DNA of 64,000 nt from Pseudogulbenkiania subflava DSM 22618 (GCF_900177275.1 NZ_FXAG01000021.1:1-64000); one strand, 5' to 3'. Positions 1 through 10,045 are shown, counted from the stretch's first letter. The notes: a model not told the origin generated them from the sequence alone. Program-made: numbers and translations.

Positions 1-76
1 TGGTGGGCGTTGACGGAGTCGAACCGCCGACATTCTGCTTGTAAGGCAGACGCTCTACCAACTGAGCTAAACGCCC
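1..76 (-). tRNA. tRNA-Val (anticodon UAC)
   Basis: Read on the minus strand this is a complete cloverleaf. The acceptor arms GGGCGTT and AACGCCC pair, the D-loop contains AGTTGGTA, the anticodon loop is CTTACAA (anticodon UAC, valine codons GUA/GUG), the T-arm contains GGTTCGACTCC, and the 3' CCA is encoded. From the D-stem to the T-stem it is identical to the tRNA-Val at 9970-10045; the two differ only in the lower acceptor stem. A hairpin (80-88 with 100-108) lies just upstream of its 5' end. The window edge cuts off whatever follows downstream. Confidence 0.97.
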
Positions 77-227
77 CCGCTCGCTGTTTTGCTTGGCTCA
101 ACAGCGAGGAGGCGAATTAAAGCACAGTGGTTTCTGTCATGCAAGAGGGGTGAGTGAAATTTTCACGTCCTTGTTTAAAACGTCCCGCATCATTCTTCAT
201 GCTCAAGGCATTTTGTCTGACAGGGGC

Positions 228-257
228 GTGACGCACTCTTTGCACCTCATGTATTAT
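228..257 (+). promoter_or_regulatory. candidate sigma-70 promoter of accA
   Basis: A -35-like GTGACG (228-233), an 18-nt spacer and a good -10 hexamer TATTAT (252-257) lie about 33 nt before the accA start codon. The rest of 77-289 holds the hairpin next to the tRNA but no credible gene. This is a motif-based inference. Confidence 0.45.
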
Positions 258-289
258 CTGCCGATTCGCTTTATCGGACGGTTATAGTA

Positions 290-1255
290 ATGAAGCAGAC
301 CTTTCTCGATTTTGAGCAGCCGATTGCCGAGCTGGAAAACAAAATTGAAGAACTGCGCTTTGTCCAGGACGATTCCGTGCTGGACATTTCCGAAGAGATT
401 TCGCGCTTGCAGAAAAAGAGCCAGGAGCTGACCAAGACGCTCTACGGCAAACTGACTCCGTGGCAGATTTCTCAGGTGGCACGCCACCCGCAGCGCCCCT
501 ACACCCTGGACTACATCAAGGCGCTGTTTGCGGACTTCGACGAGTTGCATGGTGATCGTTCCTTTGCCGACGATCCCGCTATCGTCGGTGGCATCGCGCG
601 CTTCAATGGCCAGTCCGTCGTTGTAATCGGCCATCAGAAAGGCCGCGACACCAAGGAAAAGATCTACCGCAACTTCGGCATGCCTCGCCCCGAGGGCTAT
701 CGCAAAGCCTTGCGGCTGATGAAACTGGCGGAAAAATTCAGTCTGCCGGTGATTACTTTCGTCGACACCCCGGGTGCTTATCCCGGCATTGGCGCGGAGG
801 AGCGTGGCCAGTCCGAAGCGATCGGGCGCAATCTGTACGAAATGGCCCGCCTGAAAGTCCCGGTGATCTGCACCGTGATTGGCGAGGGTGGGTCCGGCGG
901 CGCGCTGGCGATTGCCGTCGGCGATTACGTCAACATGCTGCAATACTCCACCTATTCGGTCATTTCGCCGGAAGGGTGTGCTTCGATTCTGTGGAAGACG
1001 GCCGAGCGCGCTTCCGATGCCGCCGAAGCGCTGGGCATTACCGCGACCCGCCTGAAGACGCTGGGCTTGGTCGATCGTGTGCTCAACGAGCCGATCGGCG
1101 GGGCGCACCGCGATCACGCGCAGATGATGGGCTCGATGAAGCGTATGCTGCAAGAGCAGTTGCGCGATCTGACGGCCAAGCCGCTGGAAGAATTGCTGAA
1201 AACCCGTTTTGACCGGTTGATGAGTTATGGGCGCTTCAAGGAAGACGCTGCCTGA
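290..1255 (+). CDS. accA: acetyl-CoA carboxylase carboxyltransferase subunit alpha
   Basis: AccA pairs with AccD to move the carboxyl group from biotin to acetyl-CoA, giving malonyl-CoA for fatty acid synthesis in the cytoplasm. The 321-residue product has the family's usual length. It has an N-terminal helical segment (about 1-50), the conserved run from TLDYIKALF onward, and the crotonase-fold carboxyltransferase core with the glycine-rich [11 protein letters not shown] stretch near residues 198-208. The ATG at 290 gives the expected N-terminus [10 protein letters not shown]; the ribosome binding site is weak. The 3' end overlaps tilS by 29 nt. A perfect terminator-type hairpin follows the stop codon but lies inside tilS. 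Confidence 0.97.
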   Translation: MKQTFLDFEQPIAELENKIEELRFVQDDSVLDISEEISRLQKKSQELTKTLYGKLTPWQISQVARHPQRPYTLDYIKALFADFDELHGDRSFADDPAIVGGIARFNGQSVVVIGHQKGRDTKEKIYRNFGMPRPEGYRKALRLMKLAEKFSLPVITFVDTPGAYPGIGAEERGQSEAIGRNLYEMARLKVPVICTVIGEGGSGGALAIAVGDYVNMLQYSTYSVISPEGCASILWKTAERASDAAEALGITATRLKTLGLVDRVLNEPIGGAHRDHAQMMGSMKRMLQEQLRDLTAKPLEELLKTRFDRLMSYGRFKEDAA

Positions 1256-2579
1256 CCTGATTGATCGCCTCATCGCACATTGGCCGGACGAATTGTCCGG
1301 CCAATGTGCTTTTGAGGTGGGGCTAAGCGGTGGCGTTGATTCGGTGGTGCTGCTGGACCTGCTGGTGCGCCTGCGTTTGGAGCGGGGGCTGAAGCTGTCG
1401 GCAGTGCATGTTCATCACGGGCTCAGCCCGCAGGCGGATGCCTGGGCTGAGCATTGTCGCCAGCTCTGCCTGGCGTGGGGCGTGCCATTACGGTCGGAAG
1501 CGGTGAAGGTCGAGGTGGCTGGCGGCGAGAGTCTCGAGGCTGTGGCGCGACAGCATCGTTATCGGGTTTATGGCGAGTCTTCGGCCAGCGTAGTGGTGTT
1601 GGCTCATCATCAGGATGACCAGGCCGAAACCGTGCTGCTGCAATTGCTGCGCGGCGCCGGGCCGAAGGGCGTGGCGGCGATGCCGATACTGCGGCGACAT
1701 GCCGGCCGTTGGCTGTGGCGACCCTTGCTCGCCATCCCTCGTGCCGAAATCGAAGCGTATGCGCGTTGGCGCCAACTGGTCTGGATCGAGGACGAAAGCA
1801 ACGTCGACACCCGCTGGCGCCGCAATTTGCTGCGCCACGACATCCTGCCTCTTATCGAGTCTGCCATGCCTTATTATCGGCAGCATCTGCAACGTGCGGC
1901 CGTCCTGATGGCGGATGCATCAGCCGTTCTCGACGAGCAGGCCGAGCAGGATTTGCTGCGCTGCCGCGACGCTGGGCGTCTGCTGGTGCAGCCCTTGTCC
2001 AGTCTCAGCCCGCCGCGTCAGCGCAACATGCTGCAGTACTGGCTGGAGGGGCTCGGTCTGGGGGCGGCAGCGCCGGAAGCGCTGGAGCAGTTTCGGCATC
2101 AAGTACTGCATGCAGCCCAGGACAGAAACCCCGAACTGCTCTTGCCGCAAGGGCGGATCTTCCGTTATCGGGGAGCGCTCTGGCCGCTTGCCCCCGCGAT
2201 GGCGCCGCAAACGACTCGCCTGGCCGCGGGTGTCCTGGGCGCCAGAGTGGTTCCGCGCAGTTGGTCGGGCGAGCTTGGGTTTGTGCTTCGATCGGGAGGT
2301 CTCGATTCCCATTGCTTGCAGGGCGGGTTCGAATTGCGGGTCAGGGTCGGCGGCGAGCGGCTGGCTCAGCAGGTTGGCCGAAAGCCAGTGAAAACCCTGC
2401 TGCAGGAAGCAGGAATCCCACCCGCCTTGCGGGAGCAGTGGCCGTTGCTGTTTTTGCCGGATGGCCGTCTCGTGGCCATTCCTGGTGTCGCGGTATCCGA
2501 AGAGGCCAAGCTCCGCGATGGTCCGGGATGGTGGCCGGAATGGTGGCCGTGCTCGTTGCCCTGCTCTCGAACGGAGTGA
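1227..2579 (+). CDS. tilS: tRNA(Ile)-lysidine synthetase
   Basis: TilS uses ATP and lysine to convert C34 of tRNA-Ile(CAU) to lysidine, so that the tRNA reads AUA and is charged with isoleucine. The 450-residue product carries the PP-loop SGGVDS (residues 34-39) and the family signatures HVHHGLSP and [11 protein letters not shown], followed by the C-terminal substrate-binding domains with [10 protein letters not shown]. The start at 1227 gives a normal N-terminal extension before the PP-loop and overlaps accA. A downstream start would remove nearly everything before the motif. The strong hairpin at 1275-1313 is therefore coding sequence as well as a likely terminator. Confidence 0.95.
   Translation: MGASRKTLPDLIDRLIAHWPDELSGQCAFEVGLSGGVDSVVLLDLLVRLRLERGLKLSAVHVHHGLSPQADAWAEHCRQLCLAWGVPLRSEAVKVEVAGGESLEAVARQHRYRVYGESSASVVVLAHHQDDQAETVLLQLLRGAGPKGVAAMPILRRHAGRWLWRPLLAIPRAEIEAYARWRQLVWIEDESNVDTRWRRNLLRHDILPLIESAMPYYRQHLQRAAVLMADASAVLDEQAEQDLLRCRDAGRLLVQPLSSLSPPRQRNMLQYWLEGLGLGAAAPEALEQFRHQVLHAAQDRNPELLLPQGRIFRYRGALWPLAPAMAPQTTRLAAGVLGARVVPRSWSGELGFVLRSGGLDSHCLQGGFELRVRVGGERLAQQVGRKPVKTLLQEAGIPPALREQWPLLFLPDGRLVAIPGVAVSEEAKLRDGPGWWPEWWPCSLPCSRTE
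1275..1313 (+). terminator. perfect hairpin plus T-run after accA, inside tilS
   Basis: A perfect 15-bp inverted repeat (1275-1289 with 1295-1309, loop of 5) is followed by TTTT. It lies 20 nt beyond the accA stop codon and within the first 30 codons of tilS. Each stem arm contains TTGGCCG, a degenerate form of the repeated word described at 16500-16528. It looks like an intrinsic terminator or attenuator that limits transcription into tilS. Confidence 0.7.
2372..2382 (+). repeat. GGTTGGCCGAA word (DUS-like), in tilS
   Basis: Exact copy, preceded by A. It is read in the tilS frame as V-G-R. Confidence 0.6.
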
Positions 2580-2610
2580 CGCGGGTGCCGGAGGTGCCTG
2601 TGGAAGAATA

Positions 2611-2639
2611 AAAAAACACCCGCCAGAAGCGGGTGTTTT
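2611..2639. terminator. bidirectional intrinsic terminator
   Basis: An 11-bp perfect stem (2613-2623 with 2629-2639) is flanked by an A-run on one side and a T-run on the other. It sits between the convergent tilS and Bax-inhibitor genes and can end transcription from both. Confidence 0.85.
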
Positions 2640-2662
2640 GCTGAAGTGCTCGGCCGGTGCGG

Positions 2663-3352
2663 TTAGTCGCGTTCCCCGCTGAAGGCCAGCAGTAGCCGCA
2701 GCAGGCTGGTGAACAGGTTGTAGATGCTGATGTAGATGCCCAGTGCGGCGGAAATGTAGCTGGTTTCGCCGCCATCCACCACGTTCTTCACTTCCCACAA
2801 GATCATCAGCGAACTGAACAGGGCAATAGCCGCCGCAATGGCGAGTGTCATGCCGGGCAATTGCAGGAACATGTTGGCAACGATGGCGACCAACAGCACG
2901 ATGGCGCCCACGGTCAGGAAATTGCCCATGCCGGACAGGTCGCGTTTGGTGGTGGTGGCAATTGCCGCCATCACGAAGAACACGACGGCAGTCGCGCCGC
3001 CCGCCACCAGGATCAGCTGGCCGCCGTTGGCGAAGCGCAGGGCGAACTGCAGCAGGGGGCCCAGCAAAACGCCCATGAGGAACGTAAAGCCCAGCATCAG
3101 CACTACGCCGAAACCATTGTTGCGGTTGGCCTGGATGGCAAAGGTCAGGCCGTAAAACACCGCCATGATGGCGATCATGCCGACGATCGGGCTGCCTGCC
3201 AGGAAGGCGAAGCGCATGTTGGTGCCGATCAGGGCTCCCATCACGGTCGGGATCATCGATAGCGCCAGCAAGGCGTAGGTATTGCGAAGAACCTTGTGGC
3301 GTGAGCCATCGAGCGTCAAGGTCTGATAGCCGGACTGAAGGTTCGGGTGCAT
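2663..3352 (-). CDS. Bax inhibitor-1/YccA family membrane protein
   Basis: A 229-residue inner-membrane protein with a short cytoplasmic N-terminus and about seven hydrophobic segments. It ends in a membrane-proximal SLLRLLLAFSGERD tail, as in the BI-1/YccA/YbhL family. Segments such as ATAVVFFVMAAIATTTKRDLS and the charged hairpin before LTVGAIVLL fit the family's conserved loops. E. coli members of this family interact with the FtsH protease or modulate ion flux; the exact role here cannot be read from the sequence. It is monocistronic, with the bidirectional terminator directly downstream and tRNA-Leu upstream on the opposite strand. Confidence 0.88.
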   Translation of the reverse strand: MHPNLQSGYQTLTLDGSRHKVLRNTYALLALSMIPTVMGALIGTNMRFAFLAGSPIVGMIAIMAVFYGLTFAIQANRNNGFGVVLMLGFTFLMGVLLGPLLQFALRFANGGQLILVAGGATAVVFFVMAAIATTTKRDLSGMGNFLTVGAIVLLVAIVANMFLQLPGMTLAIAAAIALFSSLMILWEVKNVVDGGETSYISAALGIYISIYNLFTSLLRLLLAFSGERD

Positions 3353-3535
3353 GCTTCTCTCCCAGAGATCGATAGTATTTGATGCAAGTGGTGGGTAGAC
3401 TTATCCACCTGCCATTAAGTTTCCGCGATGCGGCGGCCCGGCGCAAGGTGTCTTGCCCGGGTAGGGGGCTTGATGTATTCTTGCGCCTTGGCTGACCGGC
3501 CGGGAAATTACGCAAGCGCGGTCACGCACCCAATT

Positions 3536-3620
3536 GCGAGGGTGGCGGAATTGGTAGACGCACTGGATTTAGGTTCCAGCGCCGCAAGGCGTGAGAGTTC
3601 GAGTCTCTTCCCTCGCACCA
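3536..3620 (+). tRNA. tRNA-Leu (anticodon UAG)
   Basis: A class II tRNA of 85 nt. The acceptor pair is GCGAGGG/CCCTCGC, the D-loop contains AATTGGTAGACGC, the anticodon loop is TTTAGGT (UAG), a long variable arm follows, the T-arm contains GTTCGAGTC, and CCA is encoded. It lies between the Bax-inhibitor gene and tig. Confidence 0.97.
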
Positions 3621-3688
3621 GCAAACCGACGTAACGTCGCCTTTCCCTGCATCAGGTTTAAACTCGAGACACAGTTTAAGGATTGGAC

Positions 3689-4996
3689 ATGCAAGCACAG
3701 TTGGAAACGTTGAGCAACCTCGAGCGTCGCATGAACATCGCGTTGCCGATGGCTGCAATCGACGCCCAGGTGACCGAGCGACTCAAGAACATGGCGCGCA
3801 AGGCCAAGATCCAGGGCTTCCGCCCAGGCAAGGCGCCGCTCAAGATCGTCGAAATGAATTACGGCGCCCAAGTGCGCGAAGAAGTGCTGGGTGAGCAGGT
3901 TCAGCAAGGTTTCTACAAAGCGGTGAGCGAGCAGAAGCTGCGCGTTGCCGGCTATCCGCGCTTTGAGCCGGTTGCTGATGAAGGCGACAAGGAAAGCTTC
4001 AAGTTTGCCGCTTCTTTCGAAGTATACCCGGAAGTCAAGGTGGGCGAGCTGGCCGGCAAGGAAGTCGAGAAGCCGGCTGTCGTCGTGACCGAAGCCGAAA
4101 TCGATAAAACGATCGATATTCTGCGCAAGCAGCGTACCCGCTACGAGCGCGTCGAGCGCGAGGCCGCCACGGGCGATCGCGTCATCATCGACTTCAAGGG
4201 CAGCATCGACGGCGTGCTGTTCGACGGCGGTTCCGCCGAGAACTTCCCGTTCGTACTGGGCCAGGGCCAGATGCTGGCCGACTTCGAAGCCGGCGTTACC
4301 GGCATGAAGGAAGATGAAGTCAAGAACATCACCGTTGCGTTCCCGGAAGACTACCACGGCAAGGACGTGGCCGGTAAAACCGCCGTGTTCGAAATCACCG
4401 TGAAGAACGTTGCCGCTGCCACGCTGCCGGAAGTGAACGAAGAGTTCGCCAAGCTGCTGGGCATCGCCGACGGCGACATCGAAAAGATGCGCGCCGAAAT
4501 CAAGAAGAACGTCGAGCGCGAAGTGAAGCGCCGCCTGCAGGCCAGCATCAAGGAAAACGTGATGCAGACCCTGCTTGACGTTACCGAGATCGAACTGCCG
4601 AAGGCTCTGGTGCAGCTGGAAGTGGGCCGCCTGATCGAGCAGGCTCGCCGTGACATGGAGTCGCGCGGCCTGAAGGTCAAGGACATGCCGTTCCCGCCGG
4701 AACTGTTCCAGCAGCAGGCAGAGCGCCGCGTGGCCCTGGGTCTGATCCTGGCCGAAGTTGTAGCCGAGAACAAGCTGGAAGCCAAGCCGGAGCAGATCAA
4801 GGCCATGATCGAAGAGTTTGCCGAAAGCTACGAGCATCCGGAAGAAGTGGTGCAGTGGTACTACGCCAGCCCGGATCGTATCGAAGGCCCGACCTCCATG
4901 GTGCTGGAAGATAACGTGGTTGAATTTGTGCTCGGTAAGGCCAATGTAGTAGAAAAAGAAATGTCGTTTGATGCCCTGATGGGTAACAACGCCTGA
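3689..4996 (+). CDS. tig: trigger factor, ribosome-associated chaperone
   Basis: Trigger factor docks near the ribosome exit tunnel and shields nascent chains; its central FKBP-like domain has peptidyl-prolyl isomerase activity. The 435-residue product shows the ribosome-binding loop GFRPGKAP near residue 45, the FKBP-like domain (about 160-245, [11 protein letters not shown]), and the helical C-terminal arms ending in [12 protein letters not shown] six nucleotides upstream is in frame, but the ATG at 3689 is preceded by AAGGA at 6-nt spacing, so I choose it. clpP follows after 22 nt, the classical tig-clpP-clpX-lon order. Confidence 0.96.
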   Translation: MQAQLETLSNLERRMNIALPMAAIDAQVTERLKNMARKAKIQGFRPGKAPLKIVEMNYGAQVREEVLGEQVQQGFYKAVSEQKLRVAGYPRFEPVADEGDKESFKFAASFEVYPEVKVGELAGKEVEKPAVVVTEAEIDKTIDILRKQRTRYERVEREAATGDRVIIDFKGSIDGVLFDGGSAENFPFVLGQGQMLADFEAGVTGMKEDEVKNITVAFPEDYHGKDVAGKTAVFEITVKNVAAATLPEVNEEFAKLLGIADGDIEKMRAEIKKNVEREVKRRLQASIKENVMQTLLDVTEIELPKALVQLEVGRLIEQARRDMESRGLKVKDMPFPPELFQQQAERRVALGLILAEVVAENKLEAKPEQIKAMIEEFAESYEHPEEVVQWYYASPDRIEGPTSMVLEDNVVEFVLGKANVVEKEMSFDALMGNNA

Positions 4997-5018
4997 TAAC
5001 CAACTACCGGAGCGGTCG

Positions 5019-5642
5019 ATGATTTCAATGATGGATACCCAAGCGCTGGGCCTGGTTCCCATGGTGGTCGAGCAGAGCGGTCGTGGCGAGCGCGCTTACG
5101 ACATCTACTCGCGGCTCTTGAAGGAACGCATCGTGTTCCTGGTTGGGCCTGTCACGGATGAGTCGGCCAATCTGGTGGTGGCCCAGATGTTGTTCCTTGA
5201 GTCCGAAAACCCGGACAAGGACATCTATTTCTACATCAACTCGCCGGGCGGCTCGGTGTCGGCCGGCATGTCGATTTTCGACACCATGAACTTCATCAAG
5301 CCGGATGTGTCCACCCTATGTATCGGCCAGGCTGCCAGCATGGGTGCATTCCTGCTGTCGGCCGGAACCAAGGGCAAGCGCTTTGCGTTGCCGAACTCGC
5401 GCATCATGATTCACCAGCCGCTGGGCGGGTTCCAGGGGCAGGCGTCCGACTTTGAGATTCACGCCAAGAACATCCTCTACATGAAGCGCCGCCTGAACGA
5501 ATTGCTGGCGTTGCACACCGGCCGCAGCATCGAGGAAATCGAGCGTGATACCGATCGTGACAACTTCATGTCGTCCGAAGAAGCGCTGGCTTACGGCTTG
5601 ATCGACAAGATGCTGCAGTCCCGCCGGGACGCGCAGGCATAA
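5019..5642 (+). CDS. clpP: ATP-dependent Clp protease proteolytic subunit
   Basis: ClpP forms the double heptameric serine peptidase chamber that degrades substrates unfolded by ClpX or ClpA. The 207-residue protein keeps the catalytic triad: Ser107 in GQAASMGA, His132 in IMIHQP, and an Asp near 181 in [10 protein letters not shown] short N-terminal propeptide ([14 protein letters not shown]) precedes the mature-like start. A purine-rich site (CCGGAGCGG) precedes the ATG. The gene lies 22 nt after tig and 18 nt before clpX, so the three are probably co-transcribed. Confidence 0.97.
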   Translation: MISMMDTQALGLVPMVVEQSGRGERAYDIYSRLLKERIVFLVGPVTDESANLVVAQMLFLESENPDKDIYFYINSPGGSVSAGMSIFDTMNFIKPDVSTLCIGQAASMGAFLLSAGTKGKRFALPNSRIMIHQPLGGFQGQASDFEIHAKNILYMKRRLNELLALHTGRSIEEIERDTDRDNFMSSEEALAYGLIDKMLQSRRDAQA

Positions 5643-5660
5643 TCGGTACGGACATTGACA

Positions 5661-6935
5661 ATGGCTGATAAAAACAGCAACGAAAAACTGCTCTACTGCT
5701 CTTTTTGCGGCAAGAGTCAGCATGAGGTGCAGCGCCTGATTGCCGGACCTCAGGTATTCATCTGCAACGAATGCGTCGAGTTGTGCAACGACATCATTCG
5801 GGAAGAATTGGAAAAAGGCGTTGGTATTGAGGCAGCCGAGGGTGAAAGCCAGCCGCTGCCGACGCCGCAGGAAATCCGTTCCGATCTGGATCAGTACATC
5901 ATCGGCCAGGATATTGCCAAGAAAACGCTGTCGGTGGCGGTGTACAATCACTACAAGCGCCTCTACACCCCGACCAACAAGGACGATGTCGAACTCGCCA
6001 AGAGCAACATTCTGCTGATCGGTCCGACCGGTTCCGGCAAGACCTTGCTGGCGCAGTCGTTGGCGCGGCTGCTGGACGTGCCGTTCGTAATCGCCGATGC
6101 GACCACCCTGACCGAAGCCGGTTACGTGGGGGAAGATGTCGAACACATCATCCAGAAACTGCTGCAAAAGTGCGATTACGACGTTGAGAAAGCCCAGCGC
6201 GGCATTGTCTATATCGATGAAATCGACAAGATTTCACGTAAGTCGGAAAATCCGTCGATCACGCGCGACGTGTCGGGTGAGGGTGTCCAGCAGGCCCTGC
6301 TGAAACTGATCGAGGGGACGGTGGCTTCGATTCCCCCGCAGGGCGGCCGTAAGCATCCCAACCAGGAATTCATCCAGGTCGACACGACCAACATCCTGTT
6401 CATCTGTGGTGGTGCCTTCGACGGACTCGAAAAGATCATCCGCCGTCGCTCGGAAAAGGGAGGCATCGGTTTTGGTGCCGAGGTATCCTCCAAAGACGAG
6501 AGCAAGAGCATCTCGGTGCTGTTCAAGGATGTGGAGCCGGGTGATCTGATCAAGTTCGGTCTGATTCCAGAACTGATCGGTCGTCTGCCGGTAGTTGCGA
6601 CGCTCGAAGAACTGGATGAAGAAGCGCTGGTGACCATTCTCACCCAGCCTAAGAATGCACTGGTCAAGCAGTACCAGCGCCTGTTCTCGCTGGAGGGTGT
6701 GGAGCTTGAGATTCGTCCGTCGGCCCTGCGCGTGATTGCCAAGCAAGCCTTGGTGCGCAAGACTGGTGCACGTGGCTTGCGTTCCATTCTTGAGCGTGCG
6801 CTGCTCGATACCATGTACGAGCTGCCTTCGATGGATAACGTCTCCAGGGTGGTGGTCGACGAGAAAGTCATCGAGAAGGGCGACAAGCCGTTGTTCATCT
6901 ACCAGGACAAGGACGACGAGGTGCAATCGGCCTGA
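5661..6935 (+). CDS. clpX: ATP-dependent Clp protease ATP-binding subunit ClpX
   Basis: ClpX is the AAA+ unfoldase that recognises tagged or native substrates and feeds them to ClpP. The 424-residue product has the N-terminal C4 zinc-binding domain (Cys13, Cys16, Cys35, Cys38), Walker A GPTGSGKT near residues 121-128, Walker [10 protein letters not shown], a sensor region around [12 protein letters not shown], and the small domain to the C-terminus. An in-frame TTG two codons upstream is possible, but ATG 5661 gives the family N-terminus MADK. A strong terminator follows. Confidence 0.97.
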   Translation: MADKNSNEKLLYCSFCGKSQHEVQRLIAGPQVFICNECVELCNDIIREELEKGVGIEAAEGESQPLPTPQEIRSDLDQYIIGQDIAKKTLSVAVYNHYKRLYTPTNKDDVELAKSNILLIGPTGSGKTLLAQSLARLLDVPFVIADATTLTEAGYVGEDVEHIIQKLLQKCDYDVEKAQRGIVYIDEIDKISRKSENPSITRDVSGEGVQQALLKLIEGTVASIPPQGGRKHPNQEFIQVDTTNILFICGGAFDGLEKIIRRRSEKGGIGFGAEVSSKDESKSISVLFKDVEPGDLIKFGLIPELIGRLPVVATLEELDEEALVTILTQPKNALVKQYQRLFSLEGVELEIRPSALRVIAKQALVRKTGARGLRSILERALLDTMYELPSMDNVSRVVVDEKVIEKGDKPLFIYQDKDDEVQSA

Positions 6936-6953
6936 GCCGGTTCCGCTTCCCAT

Positions 6954-6982
6954 GAAAACCGCCCTGCAGGGCGGTTTTTTAT
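6954..6982 (+). terminator. intrinsic terminator of tig-clpP-clpX
   Basis: The perfect palindrome AAACCGCCC-TGCA-GGGCGGTTT runs into a T-run. It separates the clpX transcript from lon. Confidence 0.85.
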
Positions 6983-7013
6983 TTCTGGCGCGATAAAACT
7001 GTTTTAGTATGGG

Positions 7014-7043
7014 CGTTGATATTTCGCCGCCCATCCCCCATTT
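7014..7043 (+). promoter_or_regulatory. candidate heat-shock (sigma-32) promoter of lon
   Basis: A -35-like CGTTGAT (7014-7020) and a -10-like CCCCATTT (7036-7043) are separated by 15 nt, close to the sigma-32 consensus CTTGAA / CCCCATNT. They lie 37 nt before the lon ATG and downstream of the clpX terminator. Heat-shock control of lon is well established in other proteobacteria; its presence here is inferred from the motif. Confidence 0.5.
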
Positions 7044-7079
7044 CCCTAGCATCGATTCATGTAAGCAAGGTCAGGTGAT

Positions 7080-9491
7080 ATGCCGCAATCCGCAGAACTC
7101 AGAGAAGAGACCACGCTTCCACTGTTGCCCTTGAGGGACGTTGTCGTCTTTCCCCATATGGTGATCCCGCTGTTTGTCGGGCGGGCCAAGTCCATTTCCG
7201 CCCTTGAAAATGCGATGGACGAGGGCAAGCAAATCCTCCTGGTGGCTCAGCGCTCGGCATCCAAGGACGAGCCGGAAGCCGGCGACCTGTACGGTGTCGG
7301 GACGATTGCTACCGTCTTGCAAATGCTCAAGCTGCCCGACGGCACCGTCAAAGTGCTGGTTGAAGGCCGGCAGCGCGCCATCATCCAGCAAGTGCAGGAT
7401 GAAGGTGATTGTTTTGTCGGTAAGGTCACCCCATTGACCAGCGATGGGGAAGACTCCACCGAGACCGAGGCGATGCGTCGCGCGCTGTTCGCCCAGTTCG
7501 AGCAATACGTCAAGCTGAACAAGAAGATTCCCCCGGAAATCCTGACCTCGCTCGCCGGTATCGAGCGCGCCGGGCGCATGGCCGACACCATCGTGGCCCA
7601 CCTGCCGCTGAAACTGGAGCAGAAGCAGGAGGTGCTGGAGATGTTCGAAGTCAAAGAACGCCTCGAGCATCTGCTGTCGCAGCTGGAAGGCGAGATCGAC
7701 ATCCTGCAGGTGGAAAAGCGCATCCGCGGTCGCGTCAAACGCCAGATGGAAAAGAGCCAGCGCGAGTACTACCTCAACGAACAGGTCAAGGCCATCCAGA
7801 AAGAACTGGGTGAAATGGACGAGGCCAGCGACCTTGATGAGCTTGAGAAAAAGATCAAGGCTGCCGGTATGAGCAAGGAGGCTCGCGAGAAGGCGACCTC
7901 TGAACTCAAGAAGCTGAAAATGATGTCGCCGATGTCGGCGGAAGCCACGGTGGTGCGCAACTACATCGAAACATTGCTCGATCTGCCGTGGAAGAAGAAA
8001 ACCAAGATCAACAAGGATGTGGCCAACGCCGAGGTGGTATTGGATGAAGACCACTTCGGCCTGGAGAAGGTCAAGGAGCGGATTCTCGAGTACTTGTCGG
8101 TGCAGCAGCGCGTCGACAAGCTGAAAGCGCCAATCTTGTGCCTGGTCGGCGCTCCGGGGGTCGGCAAGACCTCGCTGGGGCAGTCCATCGCAAGGGCCAC
8201 CAACCGCAAGTTCGTGCGCATGGCCTTGGGCGGCGTGCGTGACGAGTCCGAAATTCGCGGCCACCGCCGAACCTACATCGGCTCCATGCCGGGTAAGGTG
8301 CTGCAGAACATGACCAAGGTGGGGGTGCGCAATCCGCTCTTCCTGCTCGACGAAGTCGACAAGTTGGGCGCGGATTTCCGTGGTGATCCGTCCTCGGCCC
8401 TGCTCGAGGTGCTGGACCCGGAGCAGAACCATTCCTTCGTCGACCATTATGCCGAGGTCGAATATGACCTGTCCGATGTGATGTTCGTGGCGACCGCCAA
8501 CTCGCTGAACATTCCGCCCGCGCTGCTCGACCGCATGGAGATCATTCGCCTGTCCGGCTACACCGAGGATGAGAAGGTCAATATCGCACTGAAGTACCTG
8601 GTGCCGAAGCAGATGAAGGCCAACGGCGTGAAGGACGAGGAGGCGGTGATCCAGGAGTCGGCAGTGCGCGATATCGTGCGCTACTACACGCGCGAGGCCG
8701 GTGTGCGCAGTCTGGATCGGGAGATCGCTAAGATCTGCCGCAAGATCGTGATGGCACAGTTGCTGAAAGAAAAGGCTGGACGGGTAACGGTCAGCGCCAA
8801 GACGCTGGAGAAGTACCTGGGGGTCCGCCGCTTCGAATACGGCATCGCCGAGGAAGAGAACCGTGTCGGTCAAGTGACGGGTTTGGCCTGGACCGAGGTG
8901 GGAGGTGAGTTGCTGACTGTCGAGGCAGTGGCGCTGCCAGGCAAGGGGAATATCATCCGCACGGGCCAGTTGGGTGAGGTGATGCAGGAGTCGATCACCG
9001 CCGCCATGAGCGTGGTGCGCAGCCGTGCGCGAGCAATTGGCATTCGGCCTGATTTTTATGAAAAACAGGACATGCACATTCACGTGCCGGAAGGGGCAAC
9101 CCCGAAAGATGGTCCGAGTGCTGGCATTGCCATGACGACGGCGATGGTGTCGGTGTTGACGGGTATTCCGGTGCGTGCCGATGTGGCCATGACGGGTGAA
9201 ATCACTCTGCGGGGCGAGGTATTGCCAATTGGCGGCCTGAAGGAAAAGCTGCTGGCAGCTCATCGTGGCGGGATCAAGCATGTGCTCATCCCGAAGGGTA
9301 ACGTCAAGGATCTGGCCGAGATTCCTGCCAATATCAAGCAGAAGCTGGAAATCCATCCGGTGAAGTGGATTGATGAGGTTCTGGCGCTGGCTCTGGAGCG
9401 AATGCCGGAGCCTCTTGCCGAGACCGAAGTGGCCGAGCCCCTGGCGGCAGGTGTCGAAAGCGCTGTGGCGCCGGCTGTGGTAAAACACTGA
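7080..9491 (+). CDS. lon: ATP-dependent endopeptidase Lon
   Basis: Lon is a homo-oligomeric AAA+ serine protease that removes misfolded and regulatory proteins. The 803-residue product has the N-terminal substrate domain ([19 protein letters not shown]), a coiled-coil region (about 180-280), Walker A GAPGVGKT (about 357-364), Walker [10 protein letters not shown], and the C-terminal protease domain with the catalytic dyad Ser680 (PKDGPSAG) and Lys723 ([12 protein letters not shown]). The C-terminal tail is rich in Ala, Glu and Val. It has its own promoter region and lies directly upstream of hupB. Confidence 0.98.
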   Translation: MPQSAELREETTLPLLPLRDVVVFPHMVIPLFVGRAKSISALENAMDEGKQILLVAQRSASKDEPEAGDLYGVGTIATVLQMLKLPDGTVKVLVEGRQRAIIQQVQDEGDCFVGKVTPLTSDGEDSTETEAMRRALFAQFEQYVKLNKKIPPEILTSLAGIERAGRMADTIVAHLPLKLEQKQEVLEMFEVKERLEHLLSQLEGEIDILQVEKRIRGRVKRQMEKSQREYYLNEQVKAIQKELGEMDEASDLDELEKKIKAAGMSKEAREKATSELKKLKMMSPMSAEATVVRNYIETLLDLPWKKKTKINKDVANAEVVLDEDHFGLEKVKERILEYLSVQQRVDKLKAPILCLVGAPGVGKTSLGQSIARATNRKFVRMALGGVRDESEIRGHRRTYIGSMPGKVLQNMTKVGVRNPLFLLDEVDKLGADFRGDPSSALLEVLDPEQNHSFVDHYAEVEYDLSDVMFVATANSLNIPPALLDRMEIIRLSGYTEDEKVNIALKYLVPKQMKANGVKDEEAVIQESAVRDIVRYYTREAGVRSLDREIAKICRKIVMAQLLKEKAGRVTVSAKTLEKYLGVRRFEYGIAEEENRVGQVTGLAWTEVGGELLTVEAVALPGKGNIIRTGQLGEVMQESITAAMSVVRSRARAIGIRPDFYEKQDMHIHVPEGATPKDGPSAGIAMTTAMVSVLTGIPVRADVAMTGEITLRGEVLPIGGLKEKLLAAHRGGIKHVLIPKGNVKDLAEIPANIKQKLEIHPVKWIDEVLALALERMPEPLAETEVAEPLAAGVESAVAPAVVKH

Positions 9492-9581
9492 TAACGCAGT
9501 CGTTTGTATAAATGCTCGAAATGCCTTGCCGTCCGGGCTTCCAGTGCAGTCGCCAAAGTGGCAGAATGCTCTGAAAGCCGC

Positions 9582-9611
9582 TTGACACAAGGATTTCGGG
9601 CTTGTTATAAA
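9582..9611 (+). promoter_or_regulatory. sigma-70 promoter of hupB
   Basis: Perfect -35 TTGACA (9582-9587), an 18-nt spacer and -10 TATAAA (9606-9611) lie 56 nt before the hupB start. The quality of the hexamers fits a highly expressed nucleoid protein. Confidence 0.75.
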
Positions 9612-9666
9612 GCAAACGGTTTTTATCCGAATTACGTAGACCGAAGAACGACGAAAGGGGACTTAC

Positions 9667-9936
9667 GTGAACAAGTCTGAGTTGATCGATGCTATCGCCG
9701 CTGAGGCTGATATTCCCAAGGCTGCTGCTAGCAAGGCTCTGGACGGCATGATTGCCGCCGTGACTGGCGCGCTGAAACAAGGTGATACCGTTACGCTGGT
9801 TGGTTTCGGCACCTTCTATGTTGGTGAGCGTGCTGAGCGCACTGGCCGTAACCCGAAGACTGGCGACTCCATCACGATTCCGGCTGCCCGTTCGCCGAAG
9901 TTCCGTGCTGGTAAAGCCCTGAAGGACGCGCTATAA
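9667..9936 (+). CDS. hupB: DNA-binding protein HU-beta
   Basis: HU is a small histone-like dimer that bends and compacts DNA and takes part in replication and repair. The 89-residue product is a typical full-length HU with the family signature [21 protein letters not shown] across the DNA-binding arm and a short basic C-terminus. Translation begins at GTG 9667, preceded by AAAGGGG at 6-nt spacing. It is the classical neighbour of lon and lies just before tRNA-Val and tRNA-Asp. Confidence 0.97.
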   Translation: MNKSELIDAIAAEADIPKAAASKALDGMIAAVTGALKQGDTVTLVGFGTFYVGERAERTGRNPKTGDSITIPAARSPKFRAGKALKDAL

Positions 9937-9968
9937 TTTGAAGCCTTGTCGTCAAGACAAGGTTTCAA
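9909..9968 (+). promoter_or_regulatory. possible tRNA promoter and hairpin at the hupB 3' end
   Basis: A perfect TATAAT (9932-9937) overlaps the hupB stop codon, with a poor -35 (TGGTAA, 9909-9914) 17 nt upstream. It is followed by a 13-bp inverted repeat (9938-9950 with 9956-9968, one G-T pair) without a T-run. This could be the hupB 3' hairpin, the promoter of the two tRNA genes, or both. Confidence 0.4.
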
Positions 9969-9969
9969 C

Positions 9970-10045
9970 GGGTGATTAGCTCAGTTGGTAGAGCGTCTGC
10001 CTTACAAGCAGAATGTCGGCGGTTCGACTCCGTCATCACCCACCA
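9970..10045 (+). tRNA. tRNA-Val (anticodon UAC)
   Basis: Acceptor GGGTGAT pairs with ATCACCC, the anticodon loop is CTTACAA (UAC), the T-arm contains GGTTCGACTCC, and CCA is encoded. It is the second isodecoder in the window and differs from the copy at 1-76 only in three compensated acceptor-stem pairs. Confidence 0.97.

Noticed and set aside
254-1273. Long ORFs opposite accA and similar antisense ORFs opposite tilS, tig, lon, dnaB, argG, tsf, bamA and lpxD
   Set aside because: In this high-G+C DNA the strand opposite real genes is often open. These translations are rich in His, Gln and Arg and have no family motifs.
3428-3634. 68-codon ORF across tRNA-Leu
   Set aside because: It is a reading of the tRNA gene itself (AELVDALDLGSSAARRESSS is the usual tRNA-Leu translation) and is not a protein.
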